This document shows, in pieces, positions 44,309 to 52,335 of a DNA stretch of 64,000 nt. Made by a program: the position numbers and the translations under genes. Numbering within the stretch: the first letter of the stretch is position 1; every line of letters starts with the position of its first letter. The notes below the pieces were generated by a model, which did not search any database, was not told the origin of the DNA, and saw only the letters and a program-made list of their open reading frames with translations. Source of the stretch: Caulobacter sp. (GTDB taxonomy: Bacteria; Pseudomonadota; Alphaproteobacteria; Caulobacterales; Caulobacteraceae); contig JAGHZU010000003.1 of assembly GCA_017745235.1 (NCBI GenBank), forward strand, positions 341,695 through 405,694, given 5' to 3'.

Positions 44309-45016
44309 ATGACCGACATGCCCATCCGCGCCGTCATCGCGCCGGTCACGCCGCTGCAGCAGAACTGCACGATCGTCTGGTGCGCCAAAACCAAGAAGGC
44401 CGCGGTCATCGATCCGGGCGGCGAGGTTCCGCGCCTGGTCAAGGCGCTGGCCGATCAGGGCCTGACGCTGGAGAAGATCTGGATCACCCATGGCCACATG
44501 GACCACGCCGGCGGGGCGGCCGAGCTCAAGCGCGTGACCGGCGTCCCGATCGAGGGACCGCACAAGGACGACCAGTTCTGGATCGACCGCATCCAGGAGA
44601 GCGGTGAGATGTACGGCATGCCCGAGGCCCGCATCTTCACGCCCGACCGCTGGCTGGAAGACGGCGACGTCGTGACCCTGGGCGAAACCCAGTTCGAGGT
44701 CCTGCACTGCCCCGGCCACACGCCCGGCCACGTGGTCTTCTTCCATCGTGAGACCAAGTTCGCCCAGGTCGGCGACGTGCTGTTCCAAGGCTCGATCGGC
44801 CGCACGGACTTTCCGTTGGGCAACCACCAGGACCTGCTGGACGCCATCACCGGCAAGCTGTGGCCCCTGGGCGATGACGTTCGCTTCGTGCCCGGCCACG
44901 GGGCCATGTCGAGCTTCGGGGCCGAGCGCCGCTCCAACCCGTTCGTCAGCGACCGCGCCATCGCCGCGTCGAAGAGCGCCGACTATACCGCGCCCAAGAA
45001 CACCTCGCCGGGCTGA
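44309..45016 (+). CDS. MBL-fold hydrolase, glyoxalase II-like (GloB/YcbL type)
   Basis: A 235-residue metallo-beta-lactamase fold protein. THGHMDHAGG holds the HxHxDH metal ligands (about 61-66), LHCPGHTPGHVVFF the next histidine, VGDVLFQGSIGRTD the bridging aspartate, and PGHGAMSS the last histidine. It likely hydrolyses S-lactoylglutathione or another thioester. It is shorter than full GloB because the C-terminal glutathione domain is missing, as in YcbL. It sits alone between the permease terminator and a two-component operon. Confidence 0.92.
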   Translation: MTDMPIRAVIAPVTPLQQNCTIVWCAKTKKAAVIDPGGEVPRLVKALADQGLTLEKIWITHGHMDHAGGAAELKRVTGVPIEGPHKDDQFWIDRIQESGEMYGMPEARIFTPDRWLEDGDVVTLGETQFEVLHCPGHTPGHVVFFHRETKFAQVGDVLFQGSIGRTDFPLGNHQDLLDAITGKLWPLGDDVRFVPGHGAMSSFGAERRSNPFVSDRAIAASKSADYTAPKNTSPG

Positions 45017-45138
45017 TCCTTTCCCGGGCCCGCCCTCGCCATCGAAAGGAGCGATTGCGGCGTTAGGTCGCGCGGGCTGGTTGCCCGCCTGTTTCAGGCG
45101 TGAAATCTGCGCGTGACGGGAACGTGGAAAGAGCAGTC

Positions 45139-45927
45139 ATGGAATCTTCGCAACACCCCGCGACCTCGGGTTCCCCGGGAACCGTCATGGCCAACGCCAG
45201 CGGGACCGATCCCGGCCGTCCCGTTCGTATCCTGATCGTCGACGACGATCCCGGCATCCGCGACGTGGTTTCCGACTTCCTGGGTCGCCACGGCTACACC
45301 GTCGACACCGCCTCGGACTCCCGAACCATGGAGCAGGCCCTGGCGCGCGGTCCGGTCGACCTAGTGGTGCTGGACGTGATGCTGCCGGGCGAGGACGGCC
45401 TGGCCATCTGTCGCCGCCTCTCGGCCTCGGACGGTCCGGCGATCATCATGCTCTCGGCCATGGGCGAGGAGACCGACCGCATCGTGGGCCTGGAGCTGGG
45501 CGCCGACGACTACCTGCCCAAACCCTGCAATCCGCGCGAGCTCCTGGCCCGTATCCGCGCCGTCCTGCGTCGCCGCCAGGAGCCGCGTTCGACCGACGAC
45601 GGCATGGGCGCGGCCTGCGAATTCGCCGGCTGGCGCCTGGATCTTGTACGCCGTGAACTGCGCTCGCCGCAGTCTGTGGTGGTGAACCTGTCCAGCGGCG
45701 AGTTCTCTCTGCTGCGGGCCTTCGTAGAGCGTCCTCAGCGGGTGCTGACGCGCGACCAGCTCCTGGACCTGGCCCGAGGCCGCGAGAGCGACGCCTACGA
45801 CCGCGCCATCGACGTCCAGATCAGCCGCCTGCGGCGCAAGCTGGACGACGGCGGCGGCGGCGAGCTGATCCGAACGATCCGCAGCGAAGGCTACATGTTC
45901 ACCTCCAAGGTGACCCGCACTCCATGA
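45139..45927 (+). CDS. OmpR-family response regulator
   Basis: A 262-residue regulator. The receiver begins VRILIVDDDPGIRD and is phosphorylated at Asp79 in LVVLDVMLPG; Lys is in YLPKPCNPRELL. The winged-helix domain follows (NLSSGEFSLLRAFVERPQRV and IDVQISRLRRKLD). About 28 residues precede the receiver, so starts at GTG 45100 or ATG 45187 are also possible. It overlaps the kinase gene by ATGA. The regulon probably includes the operon itself and the EF-hand gene downstream, by analogy. Confidence 0.93.
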   Translation: MESSQHPATSGSPGTVMANASGTDPGRPVRILIVDDDPGIRDVVSDFLGRHGYTVDTASDSRTMEQALARGPVDLVVLDVMLPGEDGLAICRRLSASDGPAIIMLSAMGEETDRIVGLELGADDYLPKPCNPRELLARIRAVLRRRQEPRSTDDGMGAACEFAGWRLDLVRRELRSPQSVVVNLSSGEFSLLRAFVERPQRVLTRDQLLDLARGRESDAYDRAIDVQISRLRRKLDDGGGGELIRTIRSEGYMFTSKVTRTP

Positions 45928-47426
45928 GTTCAGGCGGCAAGCCGATGGGGCCTCGCGGCGCGCCGCTGTTCGTCCAGGCCCTGGGACTGGTGATCGTCAC
46001 CCTGGTGGCGGCGCAATTGATCGCGATCGCGGTCGTCTTCACCCTGCCGCCGCCGCCGCCCGAGTTCTATCGGCTGAGCGAGATCACCCACGCGCTGAAG
46101 AGCGGCCAGACAGTCCAGACCCGTGACGGCCGACCACTGGTGTTGCGTCACCAGTCCAAACCCATCCGGGGCTTGGTCGACAACCGCCGCCGCGCCGAAT
46201 TCAAGAACGCGGTCGGACGGGCGCTGGGTACGGATCCGGCGAGGATCGACCTGATCGTCGAGAACGGGCCACGCTTCTTCGTGCGTGACCAGAAGCGCAT
46301 CGTCCAACTGCAGTTTTTCCGTCGCGATCCGCCCCCTGGCGGCGCCCCCGGCGGGCCAGGCGATCGCCCGCTGCTGGGCTTGCGTCGCGGGCTGGATGGC
46401 CCTGGCGGTCCCGGCGGACCGCCCGACACGTTCGCCGCCCGCCGCCGCCCGCCCCAGGACTTCCCGCGCGAGGAGCCCTTCATCTTCGGCGACTTCAAGC
46501 TGGCGGTGCAGAAGGACGACGGCCACTGGCTGGTGGTCGAGCCTCGGCCGACGTTCCGTTTCGATACCTGGCAACAGCGCATTCTCCTGATCCTGGGCCT
46601 TTCCGTGCTCGCGGTCTCGCCCCTCGCCTGGCTGTTCGCCCGCCGCCTTTCGGGCCCGATCAGCGCCTTCGCCGAGGCGGCCGAACGCCTGGGCCGCGAC
46701 CCTCGCGCCGCACCGCTGGAATTGCGCGGCTCAGCCGAGGTGATCGCCGCTTCGAACGCCTTCAACATGATGCAGGAGCGGCTGCGTCGCTATGTCGAGG
46801 ACCGTACCGCCATGATCGGCGCGGTAGCCCACGACCTGCGCACCCCCCTGACCCGCCTGCGCTTCCGCATCGAGGCTGTGCCCGACGACATCCGCCCCAA
46901 GCTGGCCTCCGACATCGACCAGATGGAAGCGATGATCGCCGCCACCATGGCCTTCGTCCGCGACACCACCCGTCCGGCCGAACGCACCAAGCTCGAGCTG
47001 GCTTCGCTCCTGGAGAGCATCATCGACGAGGCGGCCGAAACCGGCGGCAAGGCGATAGTCGAGCGCGGCGAGAAGATCGTCATCGACGGCGACCCCATCG
47101 CCCTGCGCCGCCTGCTGACCAATCTGGTCGAGAACGGCCTGAAGTACGGGGGCGGCGTCCAGGCCAGGGTCTATGCCCGCGAGCGTCTCGGCGGCCGGGT
47201 GGCGATCATCGAGATCGACGACGAAGGACCCGGCATCGTTCCAGCCGAACTGGACCGCGTGTTCGAACCCTTCTTCCGCAGCGAACCCTCGCGCAACCGC
47301 GAGACGGGCGGCATCGGCCTGGGCCTGGCGGTTGTTCGTTCCGTGGCTCGGGCCCACGGCGGCGACGTGACCCTGCACAACCGGCCCGAGGGCGGCCTGC
47401 GCGCCAGGGTCGAATTGCCGTTCTAG
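45924..47426 (+). CDS. Sensor histidine kinase with proline/glycine-rich periplasmic domain
   Basis: A 500-residue kinase. TM1 (about 14-40) and TM2 (about 218-238) enclose a 180-residue periplasmic domain containing a Pro/Gly/Arg-rich stretch (135-185: [22 protein letters not shown]). HAMP follows (RLSGPISAFAEAAERLG), then His303 in AHDLRTPLTRLRF, and the ATPase core NLVENGLKYGGG, DEGPGI, GGIGLGLAV. It phosphorylates the overlapping OmpR-type regulator. The charged low-complexity sensor is similar in style to the EF-hand lipoprotein encoded next, suggesting a shared ligand or contact. Confidence 0.92.
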   Translation: MSSGGKPMGPRGAPLFVQALGLVIVTLVAAQLIAIAVVFTLPPPPPEFYRLSEITHALKSGQTVQTRDGRPLVLRHQSKPIRGLVDNRRRAEFKNAVGRALGTDPARIDLIVENGPRFFVRDQKRIVQLQFFRRDPPPGGAPGGPGDRPLLGLRRGLDGPGGPGGPPDTFAARRRPPQDFPREEPFIFGDFKLAVQKDDGHWLVVEPRPTFRFDTWQQRILLILGLSVLAVSPLAWLFARRLSGPISAFAEAAERLGRDPRAAPLELRGSAEVIAASNAFNMMQERLRRYVEDRTAMIGAVAHDLRTPLTRLRFRIEAVPDDIRPKLASDIDQMEAMIAATMAFVRDTTRPAERTKLELASLLESIIDEAAETGGKAIVERGEKIVIDGDPIALRRLLTNLVENGLKYGGGVQARVYARERLGGRVAIIEIDDEGPGIVPAELDRVFEPFFRSEPSRNRETGGIGLGLAVVRSVARAHGGDVTLHNRPEGGLRARVELPF

Positions 47427-47493
47427 GCGCTTTTGTTTCGGTGTCGAAAAAGCTGCGCCATACGCACGACATGGCGGAGAGGTTCATCGAGGC

Positions 47494-48315
47494 ATGCAGA
47501 GCCTCTTTCGCCTTCGGGCCACCGCCACCTTGATGTTCGCCGCCCTGTGTCTGACCGCCTGCGCTTCAGGCCCGCCCCAGGACGGCCCGCGGGGCGACTG
47601 GGGCCGGCAGCCCAGGCCTCGCCCGCCGGGGGACGGCGGCGAGGGGCCGCACGCTCCTCGCCAGCAACTCTTCATCAGCCCGGCCGGCGAACCCTTCCGT
47701 GCGCCGCCCGGCGCCCCCTACCCCGTGGCGGCCTGGTTCACCGGAGCCGACACCGACCATGACGGCGTCCTGACCCGCGACGAGTTCGTGGCGGACGCCG
47801 TCCGCTTCTTCGCCGTGGTCGACACCGACCACAACGGCGTCATCGACGGGTTCGAGGTCTCCAACTACGAGAACCACATCGTCCCGGAGATCCTGCAGGG
47901 CTTCCGTGGTGCGCCCGGCGGCGGAGAGAACGGCGGACCTCCCGGCGGCGGCCGCAGCCGAGGCGGCCGGGGAGGCCACGGCGGGGAGCGTGGCGGCGGT
48001 GGAATGGGCGGCGGCGACATGAACGGCCCTCCCTCCGGCGGCGGTCGTCGCGGAGGCGGAAGCCTCATGGGCGGCATGCTTCAAGGCGCCACGCCCTATA
48101 GCCTTCTGGCCGAGCCCCAACCGGTGATGGGCGCCGAAGCGGACTTCGATCGCCGTATCTCCCGAGACGAGGCGATCAGGGCGGCCAAGGCCCGCTTCGC
48201 TTTGCTCGACAAGGACGGCGACGGCAGGCTGCGCCTGGCCGACCTGCCCCACACGCCGGCCCAGGCTCGCTTCGAGACCGCCCCGGACGCCGGCCAGCCG
48301 CCCCGACGCCGTTGA
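47494..48315 (+). CDS. EF-hand lipoprotein with glycine-rich linker
   Basis: A 273-residue lipoprotein: signal MQSLFRLRATATLMFAALC with LTAC lipobox (Cys23). Two canonical EF loops lie at 86-97 (DTDHDGVLTRDE) and 110-121 (DTDHNGVIDGFE). A glycine/arginine-rich segment (about 139-190, GGGRSRGGRGGHGGERGGGG) follows. A degenerate loop (ADFDRRISRDEA) and a third good loop DKDGDGRLRLAD (239-250) are C-terminal. It should bind calcium in the envelope. It lies 67 bases after the kinase gene on the same strand. The function is unknown; a calcium buffer or co-sensor is inferred. Confidence 0.85.
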   Translation: MQSLFRLRATATLMFAALCLTACASGPPQDGPRGDWGRQPRPRPPGDGGEGPHAPRQQLFISPAGEPFRAPPGAPYPVAAWFTGADTDHDGVLTRDEFVADAVRFFAVVDTDHNGVIDGFEVSNYENHIVPEILQGFRGAPGGGENGGPPGGGRSRGGRGGHGGERGGGGMGGGDMNGPPSGGGRRGGGSLMGGMLQGATPYSLLAEPQPVMGAEADFDRRISRDEAIRAAKARFALLDKDGDGRLRLADLPHTPAQARFETAPDAGQPPRRR

Positions 48316-48319
48316 GGCT

Positions 48320-48973
48320 TCAGGACACCAGGCTGGCGATGATGTTGATGCCCAGGGCCAGGATCGCGGTGTTGTAGAAGTAGGCGCAGACGGCCTGGGT
48401 GGTGACCAGGCCTCGAAGGCGCGAAGTCAGGACGTCGTTGTCCGAGACCTGGAACGTCGCCCCGATGCTGAAGGCCAGGTAGACGAAGTCACGGTAGTTT
48501 CGGGCTGGTTCGCCGGGAAAGCCGAAACCCTTGCCGCCACTGACGCCGAAATGCCGGTGCGCATAGTGGAGCACGAAGACCGAGTGCAGCACCGTCCACG
48601 ACAGCACCAGGGTGGCGCCCGCACAGCCTGCCGTGATGGCCTTGGTCGAGGCCCCCGCGGTCTTGGCGTTCACCATGGCCGCGACTACGGCCACCAGACT
48701 GGCGAGGATCGCCACGATCACGATGATCATGATGACCGGCAGCCCCTCGTCCTCGGCCGCCGCTCGACGTCGCACCTCGGCCTCGTCGGCGGTCATGAAC
48801 AAGCGCCAGGTCGTGGCCACATAGGTCGCCGCACATACATCCCAGCCGAGCAAAAGGTGGCTGCTGACCGGGGCGTTGAGATGCCTCGCGACTAACCATC
48901 CCAGCAAACCGGCCCCCAAGGCCGCGATCAAACGCCAGTGCCGACGAACCGCACCGCTTGAAATCTCAGCCAT
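48320..48973 (-). CDS. DUF1345 inner-membrane protein
   Basis: A 217-residue membrane protein with about five hydrophobic helices. HWRLIAALGAGLLGWLVARH at the start, LLLGWDVCAATYV, and the C-terminal YRDFVYLAFSIGATFQVSD are the DUF1345 signature. The function is unknown. The frame opens 25 residues earlier (49048), but family alignment favours starting just before RRHWRL; neither start has a strong ribosome site. It converges on the EF-hand gene with four bases between stops. Confidence 0.82.
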   Translation of the reverse strand: MAEISSGAVRRHWRLIAALGAGLLGWLVARHLNAPVSSHLLLGWDVCAATYVATTWRLFMTADEAEVRRRAAAEDEGLPVIMIIVIVAILASLVAVVAAMVNAKTAGASTKAITAGCAGATLVLSWTVLHSVFVLHYAHRHFGVSGGKGFGFPGEPARNYRDFVYLAFSIGATFQVSDNDVLTSRLRGLVTTQAVCAYFYNTAILALGINIIASLVS

Positions 48974-49053
48974 TTCGCCCACGCCAATCGCTTCTTCTGT
49001 AACGGATAATAAGGTTAACGCCGAAATCGTAGCAATTGTCTTGGCCATGACGT

Positions 49054-49088
49054 GAAACCGATCGCGGCTTCACTGGTTACTTCACTGG
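49054..49088 (+). promoter_or_regulatory. Possible EcfG/SigT-type stress promoter
   Basis: GAAAC (49054-49058), 17 bases, then GTT (49076-49078) differs by one base from the -35 element of the alphaproteobacterial general stress consensus GGAAC-N16-17-CGTT. The nine-base direct repeat CTTCACTGG (49068-49076 and 49080-49088) overlaps it. It precedes two small proteins, one a KGG type often stress-induced. Weak evidence. Confidence 0.3.
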
Positions 49089-49107
49089 AAGACGCGGAAG
49101 AACCGTC

Positions 49108-49275
49108 ATGACCGACCCGGACGCCCCCCCGCCGATCGAGCCGGCGCAACCCGACTACGACCCGGGCTCAACGCCCGACGAGGAGCCGATGCGCGAACCG
49201 CCGATCCAGCCGGGGGACGACCGGCCGTACGACGCTTCGCCCGTGGACTTCGCCACCGTGACCAGTCCCGATTAG
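49108..49275 (+). CDS. Small acidic proline-rich protein
   Basis: A 55-residue peptide, MTDPDAPPPIEPAQPDYD onward, rich in Pro, Asp and Glu and almost certainly disordered. No family is recognised. GGAAG precedes the ATG with acceptable spacing, and its stop is ten bases before the start of the KGG protein, so the two are likely co-transcribed and perhaps co-induced. The codon pattern (GC-rich third positions) supports real coding. Confidence 0.6.
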   Translation: MTDPDAPPPIEPAQPDYDPGSTPDEEPMREPPIQPGDDRPYDASPVDFATVTSPD

Positions 49276-49285
49276 GAGCAACCCA

Positions 49286-49495
49286 ATGGACCTCGACAGC
49301 GAACGGCCCCGTGGCCGCCGAGGCTTCGCCGCCATGGACCCCGAGCGTCGCCGCGAAATTGCGCGCAAGGGCGGGGCCAGCGTGCCCAGCGAAAAGCGCA
49401 GCTTTGCGAAAGATCGCGACCTGGCGGCCAACGCCGGCCGCAAGGGCGGCTCGTCGTCGCGTGGCGGCGGTCGCCTCTCCGGCCGCGACGCCTAA
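49286..49495 (+). CDS. KGG-motif stress protein
   Basis: A 69-residue basic protein with two KGG repeats: GFAAMDPERRREIARKGG and FAKDRDLAANAGRKGG. These match the KGG-repeat family of small general-stress proteins (GsiB/YciG type), thought to be hydrophilic protectants. AGGAGCAACCC sits before the ATG. A strong hairpin terminator follows at 49512. Possible control by an EcfG promoter at 49054 is inferred. Confidence 0.85.
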   Translation: MDLDSERPRGRRGFAAMDPERRREIARKGGASVPSEKRSFAKDRDLAANAGRKGGSSSRGGGRLSGRDA

Positions 49496-49511
49496 ACCGC
49501 ACGCTCAGCGC

Positions 49512-49546
49512 GCCGCGGCCCCAGGGCCGCGGCCGCCCGGCCTTTT
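49512..49546 (+). terminator. Rho-independent terminator after the KGG gene
   Basis: A perfect 10-bp stem GCCGCGGCCC/GGGCCGCGGC with a two-base loop, followed by CGCCCGGCCTTTT. It ends the small-protein transcript before the convergent egtBD gene. Confidence 0.65.
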
Positions 49547-49557
49547 CGTCGCCCGCC

Positions 49558-51723
49558 TCAGCCGGCCAGGGCGAAGACGCCGAAGCTCGGGCTCTCGCTG
49601 ATCCAGCGAGCGGCCACGGTCCAGCCCGCGCGACGCGCCAGCTCCACGAAAGCCTCCGCGGCGTACTTGTAGGAGTTCTCGGTGTGGATCGTTTCGCCGT
49701 CGGCGAAACGAATTTCCCGTCCGGCCAGATGGACCACCTGCTCTCCCCGGCTGACCAGGTGCATCTCCATCCGGCTCTCCGCCGCGTTCCAGACCGCGCG
49801 GTGGTCGAATGCGTCGACGTCGAAATCGGCGCCGAGCTCCCGGTTCATTCGTGTCAGCACGTTCTTGTTGAACAGCGCCGTCACGCCTTGAGCGTCGTCA
49901 TAGGCCGGCACCAGAATGTCCGGGCTCTTGGCGATGTCGACGCCGACGACGAACATGGCGCCCTCGCCCAGCAGTTCGTGCGCGCCGCGAAGGAAGCGCT
50001 CGGCGTCCTCCGGCGCGAAATTGCCGATCGTCGAGCCGGGGAAGAACCCGGTCACGGGACGTCCCCGCGCCGCCACCGGCAGGCGGAAGGCGCGCGTGAA
50101 GTCCTCGACCAGCGGAGCCACGGTCAGGTTCGGATAGTCGCGCCGGATGGCCTCGCTGGCCTCGTCCAGGGCCGACTGGCTGATGTCGATCGGCGCATAG
50201 ACGGCCAGTTGGGGCATGGCGTCCAGCAACAGGCGCGTCTTTGTGCTGGCCCCGCTGCCAAACTCCACCAGGGCCGCGCCTTCGCAGACCCGCGCGGCGA
50301 TCTCGGGCGCGATCCGGCGCAGCAGCGCGGTCTCGGTGCGGGTGGGATAGTATTCCGGCAGATCGCAGATCGCCTCGAACAGGCGGGAACCCTCGGCGTC
50401 GTAGAAGTACTTGGCCGGCAAAGTCTTGCGCGCGGACGTAAGGCCCGCCACGGCGTCATCCAGGAACGTGGCCGAGGTCGCGTCGGTCTCGCGCTCGCCG
50501 GAACCGCCATCGTCGGCCAGGCGCACACCGGTGAAAGCCCAGCGCTGGGCGGGATGGAAGAAGTTGCGATAGGTCGCGCGCGCATGGCCCGGCGGCGTCT
50601 CGACCGCCCCGCCGCGCAGGACCATCTGGTTGATCATGAACTTGCCATTGTACTCGCCCAGCGCGCCCGCGCCGGGCCGGAAGCCGGGATAGGCGACGTA
50701 GGGGCTGGCCGTCCATTGCCAGGCCTCGCCTGAAAACTGGTCCTGGCCCGGCCTTGTTCGGGCGGCGGCTTCCCACTCGGCCTCCGTAGGCAGGCGGCGG
50801 CCCGACCAGGCCGCAAAGGCCGAGGCCTCGTAGAAGCTGACGTGGCGCACAGGCGCATTGGCGTCCACCGCCCGGCGACCCGACAGGGTCATGACCGACC
50901 AGGCGCCGTCCGCCTCCTCCCGCCAATAAAGAGGCGCATCCCACCCCTGTTCGTTCACCGCAGCCCAGCCGTCCGACAGCCAGAACTCGGCGCGCCGGTA
51001 GCCGCCGTCGCGCATGAAAGCCAGCCATTCGCCATTGGTCACCAAGCGGTCAGCCAGCCTGTAGGGCTCCAGGTAGACGCGATGCGCCGGGCGCTCGTTG
51101 TCGAAGGTGAAGCCCGGTCCGCTCTCGCCGATCTCGACCAGGCCGCCCTCGAACGGCAGGAACCGGACCGTTGGCGCGGCCCCGCGGTCGGCGATCGGCG
51201 TATCGCTGTAGGCCGGCTGAAGCGGCGATTGGGCGAAGAGGTGCAGCAGGTCCATCAGGATCAGTTCCTGATGCTGCTCTTCGTGGGCCAGGCCCAAGTC
51301 CAGGCGCTCCATCACCTCCTGGGTGGGCGAAACGGTCAGCAGACGCTGCATGGCGGTGTCGACATGGCCGCGATAGGCGCCGACCTCGCCGGCCGATGGC
51401 CGGGTCAGCAGGCCCCGCTGGGGCCGGGGCTGCCGGGGCCCCACGGCCTCGTAGTAGGAGTTGAACAGGTAGCCGAAGGCGGGATCGAAGATCTTGTAGC
51501 CCGGCAGGAAGGGCGTGAGCAGGAAGGTCTCGAAGAACCAGGTGGTGTGGGCCCTGTGCCACTTCACCGGGCTTGCGTCGGGCATCGACTGCGCGGCCTG
51601 GTCCTCCGGCGAGAGCGGCGCGGCCAAGGCCTCGGTCCGGCGGCGGACGACGAGGTACCGATCGATGAGATCAAGGCCACGGCGTTCCGAGGCTTCCCTG
51701 GCGGTGGTGTCGTCGGGACTCAT
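49558..51723 (-). CDS. Fused EgtB-EgtD: ergothioneine sulfoxide synthase and histidine trimethyltransferase
   Basis: A 721-residue in-frame fusion. Residues 1-402 are EgtB: a DinB-like domain with iron ligands His59 (WHRAH), His147 and His151 (HEEQHQE), then an FGE-sulfatase domain (LPTEAEWEAAARTRPGQDQF, GGAVETPPGHARATYRNFFH, FTGVRLA). Residues about 415-721 are EgtD: LPAKYFYDAEGSRLFEAIC, LPEYYPTRTETALL, SAM loop VEFGSGASTKT and FFPGSTIGNF. EgtD trimethylates histidine to hercynine; EgtB adds sulfur from gamma-glutamylcysteine or cysteine. Usually these are separate bacterial proteins, and fungal Egt1 has the reverse order. EgtC and EgtE are not adjacent. Confidence 0.9.
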   Translation of the reverse strand: MSPDDTTAREASERRGLDLIDRYLVVRRRTEALAAPLSPEDQAAQSMPDASPVKWHRAHTTWFFETFLLTPFLPGYKIFDPAFGYLFNSYYEAVGPRQPRPQRGLLTRPSAGEVGAYRGHVDTAMQRLLTVSPTQEVMERLDLGLAHEEQHQELILMDLLHLFAQSPLQPAYSDTPIADRGAAPTVRFLPFEGGLVEIGESGPGFTFDNERPAHRVYLEPYRLADRLVTNGEWLAFMRDGGYRRAEFWLSDGWAAVNEQGWDAPLYWREEADGAWSVMTLSGRRAVDANAPVRHVSFYEASAFAAWSGRRLPTEAEWEAAARTRPGQDQFSGEAWQWTASPYVAYPGFRPGAGALGEYNGKFMINQMVLRGGAVETPPGHARATYRNFFHPAQRWAFTGVRLADDGGSGERETDATSATFLDDAVAGLTSARKTLPAKYFYDAEGSRLFEAICDLPEYYPTRTETALLRRIAPEIAARVCEGAALVEFGSGASTKTRLLLDAMPQLAVYAPIDISQSALDEASEAIRRDYPNLTVAPLVEDFTRAFRLPVAARGRPVTGFFPGSTIGNFAPEDAERFLRGAHELLGEGAMFVVGVDIAKSPDILVPAYDDAQGVTALFNKNVLTRMNRELGADFDVDAFDHRAVWNAAESRMEMHLVSRGEQVVHLAGREIRFADGETIHTENSYKYAAEAFVELARRAGWTVAARWISESPSFGVFALAG

Positions 51724-51837
51724 GCGCTCTCCTGCGGCTCTCAGTCCGGGAGGCCGCGACCATCCCGTGAGCTCAACGAATAGGCAACTTGAGTGTTCCT
51801 CGAACCCCGTTCAAGCGAGACCGGAGAATAAAAAGCG

Positions 51838-51865
51838 AACAAAAGGCGATTGACGCCGTCAATCG
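51838..51865 (-). terminator. Rho-independent terminator between response regulator and egtBD
   Basis: A perfect 9-bp stem CGATTGACG/CGTCAATCG around one central base (51847-51865). On the minus strand it is followed by CCTTTTG. It lies six bases after the stop of the response regulator, so egtBD must be transcribed from its own promoter in 51724-51837. Confidence 0.82.
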
Positions 51866-51870
51866 ACAAA

Positions 51871-52335
51871 TCAGAGCAGGAATGGCTTGGGCCCCGCTTC
51901 GCTCGCCGGCCCCATCTCCGCGCCCGTGTCAGGTTCCTGCTCCTCCGGCGGCCGGGCCGGAGCTCGACGCACCAGGCGGCCGACGCGCTGCAGCAGTTGC
52001 TCGTCCTTGAAGGGTTTGGACAGGAAGTCCCGCGCACCCAGGCCGATGGCTTTTCGCACGTCATCGGGCTGGTTGCGGGCCGTCAACACCATGGTGGGCG
52101 TCCGAGGCAAGGTGGCGTCGGCGTTCATCTTGGTCAACAGACCAAAGCCGTCCAACCGAGGCATGTTGATATCCAGCACCATGGCCGAGGGGCGCAATTC
52201 GCGCAGACGCGCCAGACCCTCCATTCCGTCGCGCGCGAAATAGGTGTCGTAGCCGGCCAGATCCAACCGCGTGGTGATCAGGTCAAGAATGATCGGGTCG
52301 TCCTCGACGACAAGGATGCGTGTCCGGCGCAGCAT
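51871..52335 (-). CDS. Stand-alone response regulator
   Basis: A 154-residue receiver. RILVVEDDPIILDLI is the acidic pocket, Asp54 or so in AMVLDINMPRLDG is the phosphorylation site, TARN and LSKPFKDEQLL hold Thr and Lys. After the receiver comes only a short Pro/Glu-rich tail, so there is no DNA-binding output. The start overlaps the stop of the hybrid kinase by one base (TGATG), so it is the kinase's natural partner, likely a phosphorelay shuttle or protein-interaction output. A terminator follows. Confidence 0.93.
   Translation of the reverse strand: MLRRTRILVVEDDPIILDLITTRLDLAGYDTYFARDGMEGLARLRELRPSAMVLDINMPRLDGFGLLTKMNADATLPRTPTMVLTARNQPDDVRKAIGLGARDFLSKPFKDEQLLQRVGRLVRRAPARPPEEQEPDTGAEMGPASEAGPKPFLL

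Noticed and set aside
45072..45088. GCGGGC-TGGTT-GCCCGC hairpin as terminator of the GloB-like gene
   Set aside because: The stem is short and no T-run follows; it may be part of the response-regulator leader instead.
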